64,000 nucleotides of DNA from Humisphaera borealis (GTDB lineage Bacteria > Planctomycetota > Phycisphaerae > Tepidisphaerales > Tepidisphaeraceae): NCBI RefSeq assembly GCF_015169395.1, contig NZ_CP063458.1, positions 2,108,001 to 2,172,000 of the forward strand. Direction: 5' to 3'. Positions 24,367 to 32,777 of this stretch are shown here, piece by piece. A program made the position numbers and the translations under genes. The notes under the pieces were generated by a model. That model ran no database searches and was not told the origin of the DNA. It worked only from the letters and a program-made list of their open reading frames with translations. How positions within the stretch are numbered: the stretch's first letter is position 1; the number at the start of each line of letters is the position of its first letter.

Positions 24367-25491
24367 ATGTCATTGAAACCCACAACCGCCGACGCCGTGG
24401 TCGCTGCCGACCTCGATGCCATCTGCACCAACGCCGCCGACGAACTCTCGGCGATGTCGGGGCATTCCGTACTTGTGACCGGCGGTGCCGGGTTCCTGGG
24501 CTACTACCTCGTGCAGGCGATGACGCACTGGAACCGCCGACACGAAGGCCGCAAGAAGATCGACGTCACCGTCTGGGACAACTTCTCGCGAGGGGCCCCG
24601 ACCTGGCTCACGAGCCTGGCCGACAGCGGCGCGGTGACACTCTCGAAGCAGGACCTCCGCGATCCCCTGCCGCAAGGCATGGGCGACTACGCCTGGATCG
24701 TCCACGCCGCGTCGATCGCGTCGCCGATCTACTATCGCAAAGACCCCATTGGCACGATGGACGGCAACGTCAACGGGTTGCGGAACCTGCTCGACTACTT
24801 CCACAACCGGCACAAGACGGGGAAACCGGCGCTGGGCTTCCTGTTCTTCAGCAGCAGCGAGATCTACGGCGACCCCGACCCCAAGAACATCCCGACCCGC
24901 GAAGACTACCGCGGCCTGGTGAGCTGTACCGGCCCCCGCGCCTGCTACGACGAAGCCAAGCGCTACGGCGAAACGCTCTGCGCCAACTTTTTTCGCCAGC
25001 ACGGCCTACCGACGAAGTGCGCTCGCCCGTTCAACAACTACGGCCCGGGACTCAAGATCACCGACGGCCGCGTGCTACCCGACTTCTGCCGAGACGTGCT
25101 GGCCAATCGCGATATCGTAATGCTGTCGGACGGGTCGGCCACCCGCACGTTCTGCTACAGCAGCGACAGCATCACCGGGTATCTCAAGGTGCTGGTCAAA
25201 GGTCACGGCGGCGAAGGCTACAACATTGGCACCGAAGTCCCAGAAATCAGCATGGGTGATCTGGCCCGCTTGGTCGCTCGGCAGGCCGGCGAACTGTTCG
25301 GCTACAAGGGCAAGGTTGTCACGCAGGCGAGCAAGGACAAGGACTATCTCGTAGACAACCCCAACCGCCGATGCCCGATCATCGAGAAGGCACGAACACA
25401 CCTCGGCTACGACCCGAAGGTCGATCTGGAAGAAGGTCTGAGGCGGACATTGCTCTGGTACGCCGGCAATCCGACGGCGGAAGAAAAGTAG
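24367..25491 (+). CDS. NAD-dependent epimerase/dehydratase, UDP-glucuronate decarboxylase-like, 374 aa
   Basis: This is an extended short-chain dehydrogenase. The Rossmann motif GGAGFLG is at residues 39-45, after a ~30-residue N-terminal extension. The catalytic Tyr-x-x-x-Lys is Y194DEAK198, with the Ser of FFSSSEIYGD upstream. The stretch PFNNYGPGLKITDGRVLPDF and RTFCYSSDSITGY are characteristic of UDP-glucuronate decarboxylases (UXS) and dTDP-glucose 4,6-dehydratases; UXS fits best because a UDP-glucose dehydrogenase is next to it. Together they would convert UDP-glucose to UDP-xylose. The stop codon TAG (25489-25491) touches a palindromic repeat. Confidence 0.88.
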   Translation: MSLKPTTADAVVAADLDAICTNAADELSAMSGHSVLVTGGAGFLGYYLVQAMTHWNRRHEGRKKIDVTVWDNFSRGAPTWLTSLADSGAVTLSKQDLRDPLPQGMGDYAWIVHAASIASPIYYRKDPIGTMDGNVNGLRNLLDYFHNRHKTGKPALGFLFFSSSEIYGDPDPKNIPTREDYRGLVSCTGPRACYDEAKRYGETLCANFFRQHGLPTKCARPFNNYGPGLKITDGRVLPDFCRDVLANRDIVMLSDGSATRTFCYSSDSITGYLKVLVKGHGGEGYNIGTEVPEISMGDLARLVARQAGELFGYKGKVVTQASKDKDYLVDNPNRRCPIIEKARTHLGYDPKVDLEEGLRRTLLWYAGNPTAEEK

Positions 25492-25563
25492 GGTCCGCCT
25501 TGGCGGACGCGAAGTACCCGCCCATCGGTCCCCTCGAACCCGTTGCTTCCGCCAAGGCGGACC
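25492..25563. repeat. 72-bp palindromic element between the UXS-like and UGDH genes
   Basis: GGTCCGCCTTGGCGGA (25492-25507) and TCCGCCAAGGCGGACC (25548-25563) are exact inverted copies, and each arm is itself a near-palindrome. The element fills almost the whole intergenic gap. It starts on the base after the TAG stop and ends 12 bases before the next ATG. Confidence 0.9.
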
Positions 25564-25575
25564 TTACAAGTACAA

Positions 25576-26958
25576 ATGGCTTTGAACATCTCCATCATCG
25601 GCACCGGCTACGTAGGCCTCGTCACCGGCGTCTGCCTTGCGAGCAAGGGGCACCGCGTCACTTGCGTGGACATTGACGTCGCCAAGGTGGATGCCATCAA
25701 CACCGGCCGAGCGCCCATCCACGAAGAGGGCCTCCCGGACTTGCTCACCCAGTACGCCGGCAGAACGCTGACGGCGACGACCGATCTGCTGTCGGCGGTT
25801 CGCGGCAGCGATATCACCTTCATCGCCACGGGCACACCGTTCGACGGCAAAGTCATCGACCTGAAGTTCGTCAAGCAGGTGTCGGAGCAGATCGGTGCGG
25901 CGCTGGCGACTAAGCACGGCTATCACGTGGTGGTCGTCAAGAGCACGGTCGTTCCCGGCACCACAGACGACGTCGTCAAGCCGCTGCTGGAGAAGCATTC
26001 GGGCAAGCGGGCAGGCCGCGACTTCGGCGTCGGCATGAACCCCGAGTTCCTTTCCGAAGGCGTCGCGATCGAAGACTTCATGAAGCCGGACCGCATCGTC
26101 CTCGGCGGGATGGATGACCGCTCGATTGATCTGCTCGGGCAGGTCTACGCGTCGTTCGACGACAGCGTGCCGAGGCTGCGAACCAACAATCGAACCGCCG
26201 AGATGATCAAGTACGCGTCGAACGCGTATCAGGCAACCTGCATCTCGTTCGCGAACGAGATCGGCAATCTCTGCGCATCGCTCGGCGGTATTGACGCGCT
26301 CGACGTGATGGCGGGCGTTCATCTGATGAAGGAGTTGTCCCCCACGGTCAAGGATGCCGGTTCAAGCTCGCAAGACGCTGCCGCTAAGCCGCGGCGCGTC
26401 CGCGCCGGGATCACCAGCTTTCTGTCCCCCGGTTGCGGGTTCGGCGGAAGCTGTTTCCCGAAAGACGTCAAAGCGCTGATCGCTCACGGCCAGGCCAAAG
26501 GCGTTGCCATGCCGCTGCTGGAGTCGGTCATCGAGATCAACCGACATCAGCCGATCAAGGCGGTCGATCTGCTGGAGCGAAGGCTCGGGACGCTCATGGG
26601 TAAGCGTGTCGCCGTGCTGGGCCTAGCGTTCAAGCCGGGGACGGACGACATGCGGGAGTCGCCGTCGATTCCGATCGTGAAAGAACTGCTCGATCGCGGG
26701 GCTGCGGTGCAGGCGTTCGATCCGATCGCCACCGCCGAGGCCAGGAAGATCTTCAACGGCAAGCTGACCTACGCCGAGAGTCTTGAGCAGGTCATCGAGC
26801 GGGCCGACGGCATTCTGCTGGTCACCCGATGGCCGGAGTTCAAGCGGCTGCCGGAACTGCTGGCCAGGCACAACGCGACCGCAGCTTTCGTCGACGGGCG
26901 TCGCCTGATCGACAGGAACGCCATCCCCGGATACGCGGGCATTGGCCTGGGGCTGTAG
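25576..26958 (+). CDS. UDP-glucose 6-dehydrogenase, 460 aa
   Basis: This enzyme oxidises UDP-glucose to UDP-glucuronate using NAD. The start at 25576 (MALNISIIGTGYVGLVTGVC) gives the standard N-terminus with the GxGYVG dinucleotide motif; the frame upstream lies in the palindromic repeat. The catalytic Cys293 is in CGFGGSCFPKDV. The C-terminal domain begins near VAVLGLAFKPGTDDMRESPS, as in the family. A ~12-residue insertion (KDAGSSSQDAAAK) before the catalytic domain motif is slightly longer than usual. It acts directly upstream of the UXS-like enzyme in the pathway and is adjacent to it on the chromosome. Confidence 0.95.
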   Translation: MALNISIIGTGYVGLVTGVCLASKGHRVTCVDIDVAKVDAINTGRAPIHEEGLPDLLTQYAGRTLTATTDLLSAVRGSDITFIATGTPFDGKVIDLKFVKQVSEQIGAALATKHGYHVVVVKSTVVPGTTDDVVKPLLEKHSGKRAGRDFGVGMNPEFLSEGVAIEDFMKPDRIVLGGMDDRSIDLLGQVYASFDDSVPRLRTNNRTAEMIKYASNAYQATCISFANEIGNLCASLGGIDALDVMAGVHLMKELSPTVKDAGSSSQDAAAKPRRVRAGITSFLSPGCGFGGSCFPKDVKALIAHGQAKGVAMPLLESVIEINRHQPIKAVDLLERRLGTLMGKRVAVLGLAFKPGTDDMRESPSIPIVKELLDRGAAVQAFDPIATAEARKIFNGKLTYAESLEQVIERADGILLVTRWPEFKRLPELLARHNATAAFVDGRRLIDRNAIPGYAGIGLGL

Positions 26959-27132
26959 AGATCGACATCCGGGCCGAACCCGTGCAGTCTTCTGGCCTGG
27001 GCATTCTCGGACCTCCAAATCCCGAATCTGGTCGATTCACCTAGCCGCCGGCGCGTCCGATGCTGTGGACGGGCGATTGTGTTCTCGCCAACCTCGCCGT
27101 CGCAGGTCGCGGCGGATGCTTGGAGCGTCTTC

Positions 27133-27939
27133 ATGAAGGTCGTACTTTTCTGTGGAGGTCAGGGGCTTCGCCTTCGCGAGTTCTCCGACAGCATTCCCAA
27201 GCCCATGGTGCCGATCGGTTATCGACCGGTCATGTGGCACCTGATGAAGTACTACGCCCATTACGGGCACAAGGATTTCATCCTCTGCCTGGGGCACAAG
27301 GCCGACTACATCAAGAAATACTTCCTGGAGTACGAAGAATCGCTCAGCAACGACTTCGTGCTCAGCAAGGGTGGCCGCGAACTCAAGATGCTCGCCACCG
27401 ACATCGACTCCTGGAACATCACGTTCGTGGATACCGGCGTGCAGTCGAACATCGGGCAGCGGCTGATGGCCGTCAAGGAACATCTCAAGGGTGAAGAGAT
27501 GTTCCTGGCGAACTACAGCGACAATCTCACCGATGCCCCGCTTCCGGACATGATCGACCACCTCAAGAGCCAGGGCGCGGTCGCCAGCTTCCTGAGCAAT
27601 CTGCCGAGCCAGAGCTTCCATATCGTCAAGTCCAACGAAGCGGGAACGGTGAATGAGATTCTTCCCGTTCGCGATTCTGGCATCTGGCTCAACGGCGGCT
27701 TCTTCGTGCTCAAGCAGGAGATCTTCGACTACATCAATCCGGGCGATGAGCTGGTCATTGAGCCTTTCAACCGGCTGATCGAGAAAAAGCTGCTGACGAC
27801 ATACAAGTATCCCGGGTTCTGGGCCTGCATGGATACCTTCAAGGAGAAGCAGGTCTTGGAAGACGTCTGGACCAAGGGCCATGCGCCGTGGGAAGTCTGG
27901 AAGAACCCGCGCCACGTGACCACCGCCCGTGCCGGTTGA
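27133..27939 (+). CDS. Sugar-1-phosphate nucleotidyltransferase (glucose-1-phosphate cytidylyltransferase-like), 268 aa
   Basis: This activates a sugar-1-phosphate with an NTP. The start at 27133 (MKVVLFCGGQGLRLREF) is the natural N-terminus. GGQGLRLREFSDSIPKPM is the nucleotidyltransferase signature, and its RE-F-S-D form resembles glucose-1-phosphate cytidylyltransferase (RfbF). The following IGYRPVMWHLMKYYAHYG and the late NGGFFVLKQEIFDYI also match that subfamily. CDP-glucose is the usual entry to CDP-deoxysugars, which would suit the methyltransferase in this operon. There is a 174-bp gap upstream with no other gene. Nucleotide specificity is inferred from similarity only. Confidence 0.85.
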   Translation: MKVVLFCGGQGLRLREFSDSIPKPMVPIGYRPVMWHLMKYYAHYGHKDFILCLGHKADYIKKYFLEYEESLSNDFVLSKGGRELKMLATDIDSWNITFVDTGVQSNIGQRLMAVKEHLKGEEMFLANYSDNLTDAPLPDMIDHLKSQGAVASFLSNLPSQSFHIVKSNEAGTVNEILPVRDSGIWLNGGFFVLKQEIFDYINPGDELVIEPFNRLIEKKLLTTYKYPGFWACMDTFKEKQVLEDVWTKGHAPWEVWKNPRHVTTARAG

Positions 27940-27987
27940 TTCGCTCCTGCCCGGCGACACGGCCGGAACAATCGTTTGGATTGCCCC

Positions 27988-28635
27988 ATGCTGAGCCTTT
28001 TCGACGCATCACGAATCAAACGCCTGCTCTGCCTGGGGGCCCATAGCGACGACATCGAGATCGGTGCCGGGGGCACTCTACTCCGACTGCTGACCGAAAA
28101 CCCTGCAATCGAAGTGCGATGGGTCGTCTTCTGCGGGGCAAGCGACGCGCGCCGCGCCGAGGCCGCCGCGTCGGCCGATCAGTTTCTCGCTGGCTGTCGA
28201 ACGAAGACGGTGGAGATTCACAGTTTTCGCGACGGCTACCTGCCCTCTCAATGGGACCAGGTGAAGGACCAGTTCGAGCTGATTAAGAAGTCGTTTCAGC
28301 CGGACCTGATCTTCACGCAGTTTCGCGACGATCGGCACCAGGATCATCGCACCATTTCAGATCTCGCCTACAACACCTGGCGGGACCACACGGTTCTTGA
28401 GTACGAGATCCTCAAGTACGACGGCGACCTGGGCCGGCCCAACGTCTACTCGCCGATCTCTGCGGAACACTGCGACCGGAAGGTGCAGTTGCTCATGGAT
28501 TGCTTCGGGACACAGCGGTCGCGGCAGTGGTTCACGGAAGACACCTTCCGCGCGATGCTCCGGGTTCGCGGCGTTGAGTGCAATTCGCCGTCGAAGTTCG
28601 CCGAGGCGTTTCATGTCCGCAAACTGGTGATCTGA
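27988..28635 (+). CDS. PIG-L family deacetylase, 215 aa
   Basis: This is a zinc-dependent N-deacetylase of the LmbE/PIG-L type, acting on N-acetylated sugars or small-molecule glycosides. The metal-binding motif LGAHSDDIEIGAGG is near residues 17-30 (His19, Asp21, Asp22), and DRHQDHRT supplies the further His/Asp ligands. The ATG at 27988 is preferred over TTG at 27976. It is the last gene of the sugar operon, 48 bases after the nucleotidyltransferase, and probably deacetylates an amino-sugar in the same glycan. Confidence 0.92.
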   Translation: MLSLFDASRIKRLLCLGAHSDDIEIGAGGTLLRLLTENPAIEVRWVVFCGASDARRAEAAASADQFLAGCRTKTVEIHSFRDGYLPSQWDQVKDQFELIKKSFQPDLIFTQFRDDRHQDHRTISDLAYNTWRDHTVLEYEILKYDGDLGRPNVYSPISAEHCDRKVQLLMDCFGTQRSRQWFTEDTFRAMLRVRGVECNSPSKFAEAFHVRKLVI

Positions 28636-28759
28636 GGGATCGGCGCTATCGACGCTTCAGAACTGTGATGCGATTTTCCCGCCCCCGTTGAGCAATCCGA
28701 ACCCGAACGTAGAATGCCGCCGGATGTCCCGTCCGCCGGCCATTACTTTCGAGGTATCG

Positions 28760-29413
28760 ATGCCACGACTCAATCTCCCGACCGTTTTTGCGATCATGCT
28801 CCTGGGCTCGTTGTTCACCGGCTGCAAAAGCGCCAGCAACGCGTTCTGGGAGAAGATGGGTTACGAGAAGCGCGAACTGCTCGTGAGCGACGTTAAGAAA
28901 GCCCGCGACGAACAGAACAAGGCCAAGGAAGAGATCAAGACTACGATGGAGCGGTTCAAGGAAGTGACCAACTTCCAGGGCGGGGAACTCGAGACGAAGT
29001 ACAACAAGCTCAAGAGTGCCTACGACGACGCCTCCAGTCGGGCGGGCAAGGTCAGCGGCCGCATCAAGGACGTCGAAAAGACGGCCGGCGACTTGTTCAA
29101 GGAATGGGAAACGGAACTCGGCCAATACACCGACGCCCAACTCCGAGCCCAGAGCAAGCAGAAGCTTGACAGCACGCGGGCGCAGTACAGCCAGCTCGTA
29201 GGCGTCATGAAGCAGGCCGAGAGCAAGATGACGCCGGTGTTGCAGGCGTTCAACAACCAGGTGCTCTATCTCAAGCACAACCTCAACGCCGCCGCGATCT
29301 CGTCCCTTCAGGGCACGGCTGCAAGCATCGATTCGGATGTCACCAAGCTGATCGCGGAGATGGAAGCATCGATCAAGGAAGCGAACGACTTCATCAAGAC
29401 CATTGAGAAGTAA
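28760..29413 (+). CDS. DUF2959-type lipoprotein, 217 aa
   Basis: This is a predicted membrane lipoprotein. The start at 28760 has GAGG five bases upstream and gives a signal peptide ending in the lipobox LFTGC, with the Cys near residue 22. The rest is a highly charged, largely helical coiled-coil protein (KKARDEQNKAKEEIKTTMER). The overall pattern, from the ...YEKRELLV start to the C-terminal DVTKLIAEMEASIKEA region, matches the DUF2959 family, whose function is unknown. It has its own terminator and is not part of the sugar operon. Confidence 0.88.
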   Translation: MPRLNLPTVFAIMLLGSLFTGCKSASNAFWEKMGYEKRELLVSDVKKARDEQNKAKEEIKTTMERFKEVTNFQGGELETKYNKLKSAYDDASSRAGKVSGRIKDVEKTAGDLFKEWETELGQYTDAQLRAQSKQKLDSTRAQYSQLVGVMKQAESKMTPVLQAFNNQVLYLKHNLNAAAISSLQGTAASIDSDVTKLIAEMEASIKEANDFIKTIEK

Positions 29414-29437
29414 ACGTTTCTCTGCCTGCTGGCAGCC

Positions 29438-29484
29438 AAACAGAAGAAGCCGGAGCAATCGCTTGCTCCGGCTTCTTCTGTTTT
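29438..29484. terminator. Strong bidirectional terminator
   Basis: A perfect 21-bp stem (29438-29458 with 29463-29483) has a 4-base loop and A/T runs at its ends. It lies between the convergent DUF2959 and SYLF genes and can serve both. Confidence 0.95.
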
Positions 29485-29546
29485 GGTCTGAGTGCGGCTC
29501 TGTTGCCAGCGCGACAGAGACGCGTGTTTTGCAACGGCAGACGGAT

Positions 29547-30110
29547 TTAGTCCATGGATCGCTTCGAAGCCGCTTCGAAGCTGAACTTCTGCCCGCCGAG
29601 CGAAGCCTCGGCCATCGCTCCGCCGGTCGGACGGACATATACGGCGACACCGTTCTTGAAGTCGGTTGATGCCCCGGCGCCTTCCTTGAGGATAACGGCG
29701 CTGGCATTGGCAGAGCCGGTCCATTCGTTGTTCTTGAACTTCATCATGGTCTCGGCATTTTCGAAGACCATCAGCATGTCGTACGACTGGCCACCCACCT
29801 GGGCACCAACGGTGGCCTGCTCGATCTTGGCGTAGCCGACAAACTTGCCTTCCTGGTACACCTCGCCACGGCCGAAAGCGCCGCCGACCAGTGCTCCGCC
29901 TTTGCCGACTTCGGGGAAGATGGCGTAGCCGAAGCCACGGGAAATGACCCGTCGGATTTCAGGATTATTGCGCTCCATCGCCTTCAACGAAACTTCAGCT
30001 CGGTCCGAAAGCGTCTCCTTTGCGGTCTGTGTTTCCGGAGCGGTCGTGCAGCCGATAAGGCCGCCGCCGAGGGCAAGTGCAGCGGCCAATGCGAGGGTGG
30101 TCGATTTCAT
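29547..30110 (-). CDS. SYLF (YSC84-like) domain lipoprotein, 187 aa
   Basis: This is a predicted exported protein with a lipid-binding SYLF domain. The start at 30110 has a GGAGA ribosome site eight bases upstream; the longer frame to 30473 has no start support. The N-terminus MKSTTLALAAALALGGGLIGC is a lipoprotein signal peptide with the Cys at position 21. The domain shows ISRGFGYAIFPEVGKGG, GEVYQEGKFVGYAKIEQATVG and VYVRPTGGAMAEASLGGQK, all typical of the family. Bacterial members are envelope proteins of unclear function. It is a single-gene unit. Confidence 0.92.
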   Translation of the reverse strand: MKSTTLALAAALALGGGLIGCTTAPETQTAKETLSDRAEVSLKAMERNNPEIRRVISRGFGYAIFPEVGKGGALVGGAFGRGEVYQEGKFVGYAKIEQATVGAQVGGQSYDMLMVFENAETMMKFKNNEWTGSANASAVILKEGAGASTDFKNGVAVYVRPTGGAMAEASLGGQKFSFEAASKRSMD

Positions 30111-30220
30111 GATGGGTCTCCTTCTGAACTGCGCCCCGGTTCGATGTCGTCCGACGACTCGAAACAAAGACGCCAATGTCAATCGAAGGACGGTAGGACC
30201 GACATGTCGTGAAATGGCGA

Positions 30221-30385
30221 TTAAATCGAACACATCCGTGTGCCATACATCGTCGGCGACCATGGGAGAGGGCCGGTTCGACCGGCCGAAATCAGCGGTT
30301 TCAACTCGCCCTGAGAGCCGGGGCCAACGCTTTGCCCGTTCTGAGCGTAATACCAGTCGTCCGTCGATGATGCGCCTCCCGGTGC
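30221..30385 (-). pseudogene. Possible frameshifted remnant of a GYF_2-domain protein
   Basis: On the minus strand, one frame reads DDWYYAQNGQSVGPGSQGEL then KPLISAGRTGP, which fits the first two-thirds of a GYF_2 domain (W-Y-Y-x8-G-P, then L-x-x-L-x-x-x-G). The expected final part (V-x-x-D-D-x-V-W) appears in another frame as MVADDVWHTDVF just downstream. No ATG precedes it; a GGGAGG lies before an ATC. A frameshift plus lost start is the simplest reading. The rest of the 30111-30531 gap shows nothing else convincing. Confidence 0.4.
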
Positions 30386-30531
30386 GGTAACACCGTCCTT
30401 TCGGCCGGAACCGGGATAATCGTCCGTGCACGGAACTGCGACGCGCGCTGTTACCGTCGTTTGCTGTCTCCAATTGAATATCCCGGGCACAGCGGACATG
30501 ATCGCGTCGTCACCCCAGGAGGAAGACTGCC

Positions 30532-31227
30532 ATGAATCGCTACCGAACTCATCTTTTGCTTGCCAGCCTGTTGGTCCCCGCCCTGCTCATGTCGTTCAAC
30601 TCGGTGGCAGCCGACAAGCCGGCCGAATCGACCAAAGCAGCGGCCCCCAAACCGGATGCGGACGGCTTCTATTCTCTGTTTGATGGAAAGAGCCTCGACG
30701 GCTGGAAGGTCAGCGAGAAGCCCGAGACGTTCAAGGTGGAAGGCGGCAACATCGTCATCAACGGTGAGCGCTCGCACCTGTTCTACGTTGGGCCGGTCAA
30801 TAACCACGAGTTCAAGAACTTTCACTTCAAGGCCGAAGTGATGACCTTCCCCAACAGCAACTCGGGCATCTATTTCCACACCAAGGTACAGGGAGAAGGC
30901 TGGCCCGCCGCCGGTTTTGAATGCCAGGTGAACAATACGTTCGTGAAGGACCCGCGCAAGACCGCGAGCCTGTACGCCGTCAAGGATGTGAAGGAGCAGA
31001 TCGTCGAGGACGGCAAGTGGTTCCAGTACGAGATCATCGTTAAGGGCAAGAAGATCGAGATCAAGATCAATGGCAAGACGGCCAATGAGTTTGAAGTCAC
31101 CAACGACTACAAGGCTCCGCCGAAGATGGAAGGCCGTGTCCTTGGCAGCGGAACGTTCGCCCTTCAGGGTCACGATCCGGGCAGCAAGGTGATGTTCCGA
31201 AACATCGCGGTGAAGCCGCTGGAGTAA
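30532..31227 (+). CDS. DUF1080 (3-keto-disaccharide hydrolase family) secreted protein, 231 aa
   Basis: This is a secreted concanavalin-like beta-sandwich protein of the DUF1080 family, abundant in planctomycetes; characterised members act on 3-keto-glycosides. AGGAGG nine bases before the ATG supports the start. A signal peptide (MNRYRTHLLLASLLVPALL) precedes a short Lys/Ala linker. The family pattern is clear: FYSLFDGKSLDGWKV, then FKNFHFKAEVMTFPNSNSGI, YFHTK, and the C-terminal GTFALQGHDPGSKVMFRNI. It lies 133 bases before the PQQ-propeller gene on the same strand and may be co-expressed with it. Confidence 0.93.
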   Translation: MNRYRTHLLLASLLVPALLMSFNSVAADKPAESTKAAAPKPDADGFYSLFDGKSLDGWKVSEKPETFKVEGGNIVINGERSHLFYVGPVNNHEFKNFHFKAEVMTFPNSNSGIYFHTKVQGEGWPAAGFECQVNNTFVKDPRKTASLYAVKDVKEQIVEDGKWFQYEIIVKGKKIEIKINGKTANEFEVTNDYKAPPKMEGRVLGSGTFALQGHDPGSKVMFRNIAVKPLE

Positions 31228-31360
31228 TCGGACACCGTGATGATGGACGAGATTCGAATGACAGTCTCAGGACGCTGATTCGTTTCGTCGTTTGAGTTGA
31301 AGGTTCGTTCGCGTCTGGCGTTTCGCCATTCGGCAGTCCTGTGTCTTCCCCGGAGGATCG

Positions 31361-32662
31361 ATGCGCGTGTCCCGCCTGTGTGTGCTTTTTGGTGCATTGC
31401 TCGTTTCAGCCACCGTGGCTCTTGCCGGCGGATCGTGGCCACAGTTCCGCGGTCCGACACTGCAGGGCGTGGCCGACGACAAGAATCTGCCTGTCGTGCT
31501 CGACGAAAAGACCGGGGTTGTCTGGAAGACGGCCGTCCATGGGAAGGCCTGGTCGTCCCCAGTCGTTGCCGACGGCAAGGTCTGGGTATCCACGGCGACG
31601 CCGGACGGCAAGAAGCTCTCGATCATCCGCCTCGACGCAGCGACGGGTAAAGTTGAACTCGACGAAGTGCTGTTTGAGGTCGTCAACCCTCAGTTCTGCC
31701 ATGCCTTCAACAGCTACGCCTCCCCAACGCCTGTCATCGAGGGTGATCGCATCTACGTTACGTTCGGGTCGCCGGGTACCGCGTGCCTTGATGCCAAGTC
31801 CGGAAAGAAGATCTGGGAGCGCACCGACTTTGTCTGTAATCACTTTCGTGGCGCCGGTTCGTCTCCGATCCTTTGGCAGGATCGTATCCTCCTAAACTAT
31901 GACGGCAGCGACTTTCAGTTCGTCGCCGCCTTGAACAAGGTGACCGGTGCCACCATCTGGCGAACGGACCGTACCGCCGACTACAAGGACATCGACCCCA
32001 AGACCAGCAAGCCCAAGGCTGATGGCGATTTCCGCAAAGGGTTCTCCACCTGTCGTGTTGTTTCCATGGGTGGTACTGAACAATTGTTGAGCGTCGGCGG
32101 CAAGGCCGCCTACGGCTACGATCTGGCCACCGGCAAGGAACTCTGGCGGATGGATTTCGCGCCGCTGGGTATCGAAAGCCACACACCGGCTTTCACGCCG
32201 GTTGTAGGCGACGGACTGATCTACCTGGCGACCGGTCATGGCAAGGGCGAATTGCTGGCGATCAAGACGGATGGTCTGAAAGCCGGTGGAACGACCGGCG
32301 AAAGCCAGGTCGCCTGGCGGTTGAAAAAGAACGTCCCGAATCGCTCCTCGGCACTGCTCCACGACGGACTTCTTTACATCACCGACGACAGCGCCATCGC
32401 GAGCTGCCTCGACGCCAAAACCGGACAGGAATACTGGAAAGAACGCATCGGCGGCAAAGGCTTCAGCGCGTCGCCGATGTTCGCCGACGGCCGCATCTAC
32501 TTCTTCAGCGAAGGCGGTGTCGTCACCACGATCGAGCCAGGCAAAACGCTCAAGAAGCTGGGCGAAGGCGAGTTTGCCGACGGGTTCATGAACAGCCCGG
32601 CAATCGTGGACAACGCATTCATCCTCCGGACCAAGACGAGCGTCCTGAGGGTGCAGAAGTAG
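31361..32662 (+). CDS. PQQ-like beta-propeller secreted protein, 433 aa
   Basis: This is an exported eight-bladed-propeller-type protein. GGAGG four bases upstream supports the ATG at 31361. The signal peptide is MRVSRLCVLFGALLVSATVALA. Immediately after it, WPQFRGPTLQGVADD is the usual opening of planctomycete PQQ-like repeat proteins. Repeated blades carry patterns such as VVADGKVWVSTATPDGKK, DGLLYITDDSAIASCLDAKTGQ and ADGRIYFFSEGG. Whether it binds PQQ or is only structural cannot be seen. A second relative lies at 54630. Confidence 0.9.
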   Translation: MRVSRLCVLFGALLVSATVALAGGSWPQFRGPTLQGVADDKNLPVVLDEKTGVVWKTAVHGKAWSSPVVADGKVWVSTATPDGKKLSIIRLDAATGKVELDEVLFEVVNPQFCHAFNSYASPTPVIEGDRIYVTFGSPGTACLDAKSGKKIWERTDFVCNHFRGAGSSPILWQDRILLNYDGSDFQFVAALNKVTGATIWRTDRTADYKDIDPKTSKPKADGDFRKGFSTCRVVSMGGTEQLLSVGGKAAYGYDLATGKELWRMDFAPLGIESHTPAFTPVVGDGLIYLATGHGKGELLAIKTDGLKAGGTTGESQVAWRLKKNVPNRSSALLHDGLLYITDDSAIASCLDAKTGQEYWKERIGGKGFSASPMFADGRIYFFSEGGVVTTIEPGKTLKKLGEGEFADGFMNSPAIVDNAFILRTKTSVLRVQK

Positions 32663-32710
32663 TTGGGGCCAAGCCGCACCTGGCTGTCGCGGCAATCTGT
32701 TCAAGTCCTT

Positions 32711-32747
32711 CCGGTGGGGCAGGCACCGAACGTGTCTGCCCCACCGG
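32711..32747 (+). terminator. Hairpin between the PQQ-propeller and M6-protease genes
   Basis: CCGGTGGGGCAG (32711-32722) pairs exactly with CTGCCCCACCGG (32736-32747). GCAC/GTGT extends the stem toward a short loop. Only a short TTT follows, so it is either a weak terminator or another interspersed palindrome. Confidence 0.6.
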
Positions 32748-32777
32748 TCGTTTCACACAGACCTTTCGGGAGTAGGA

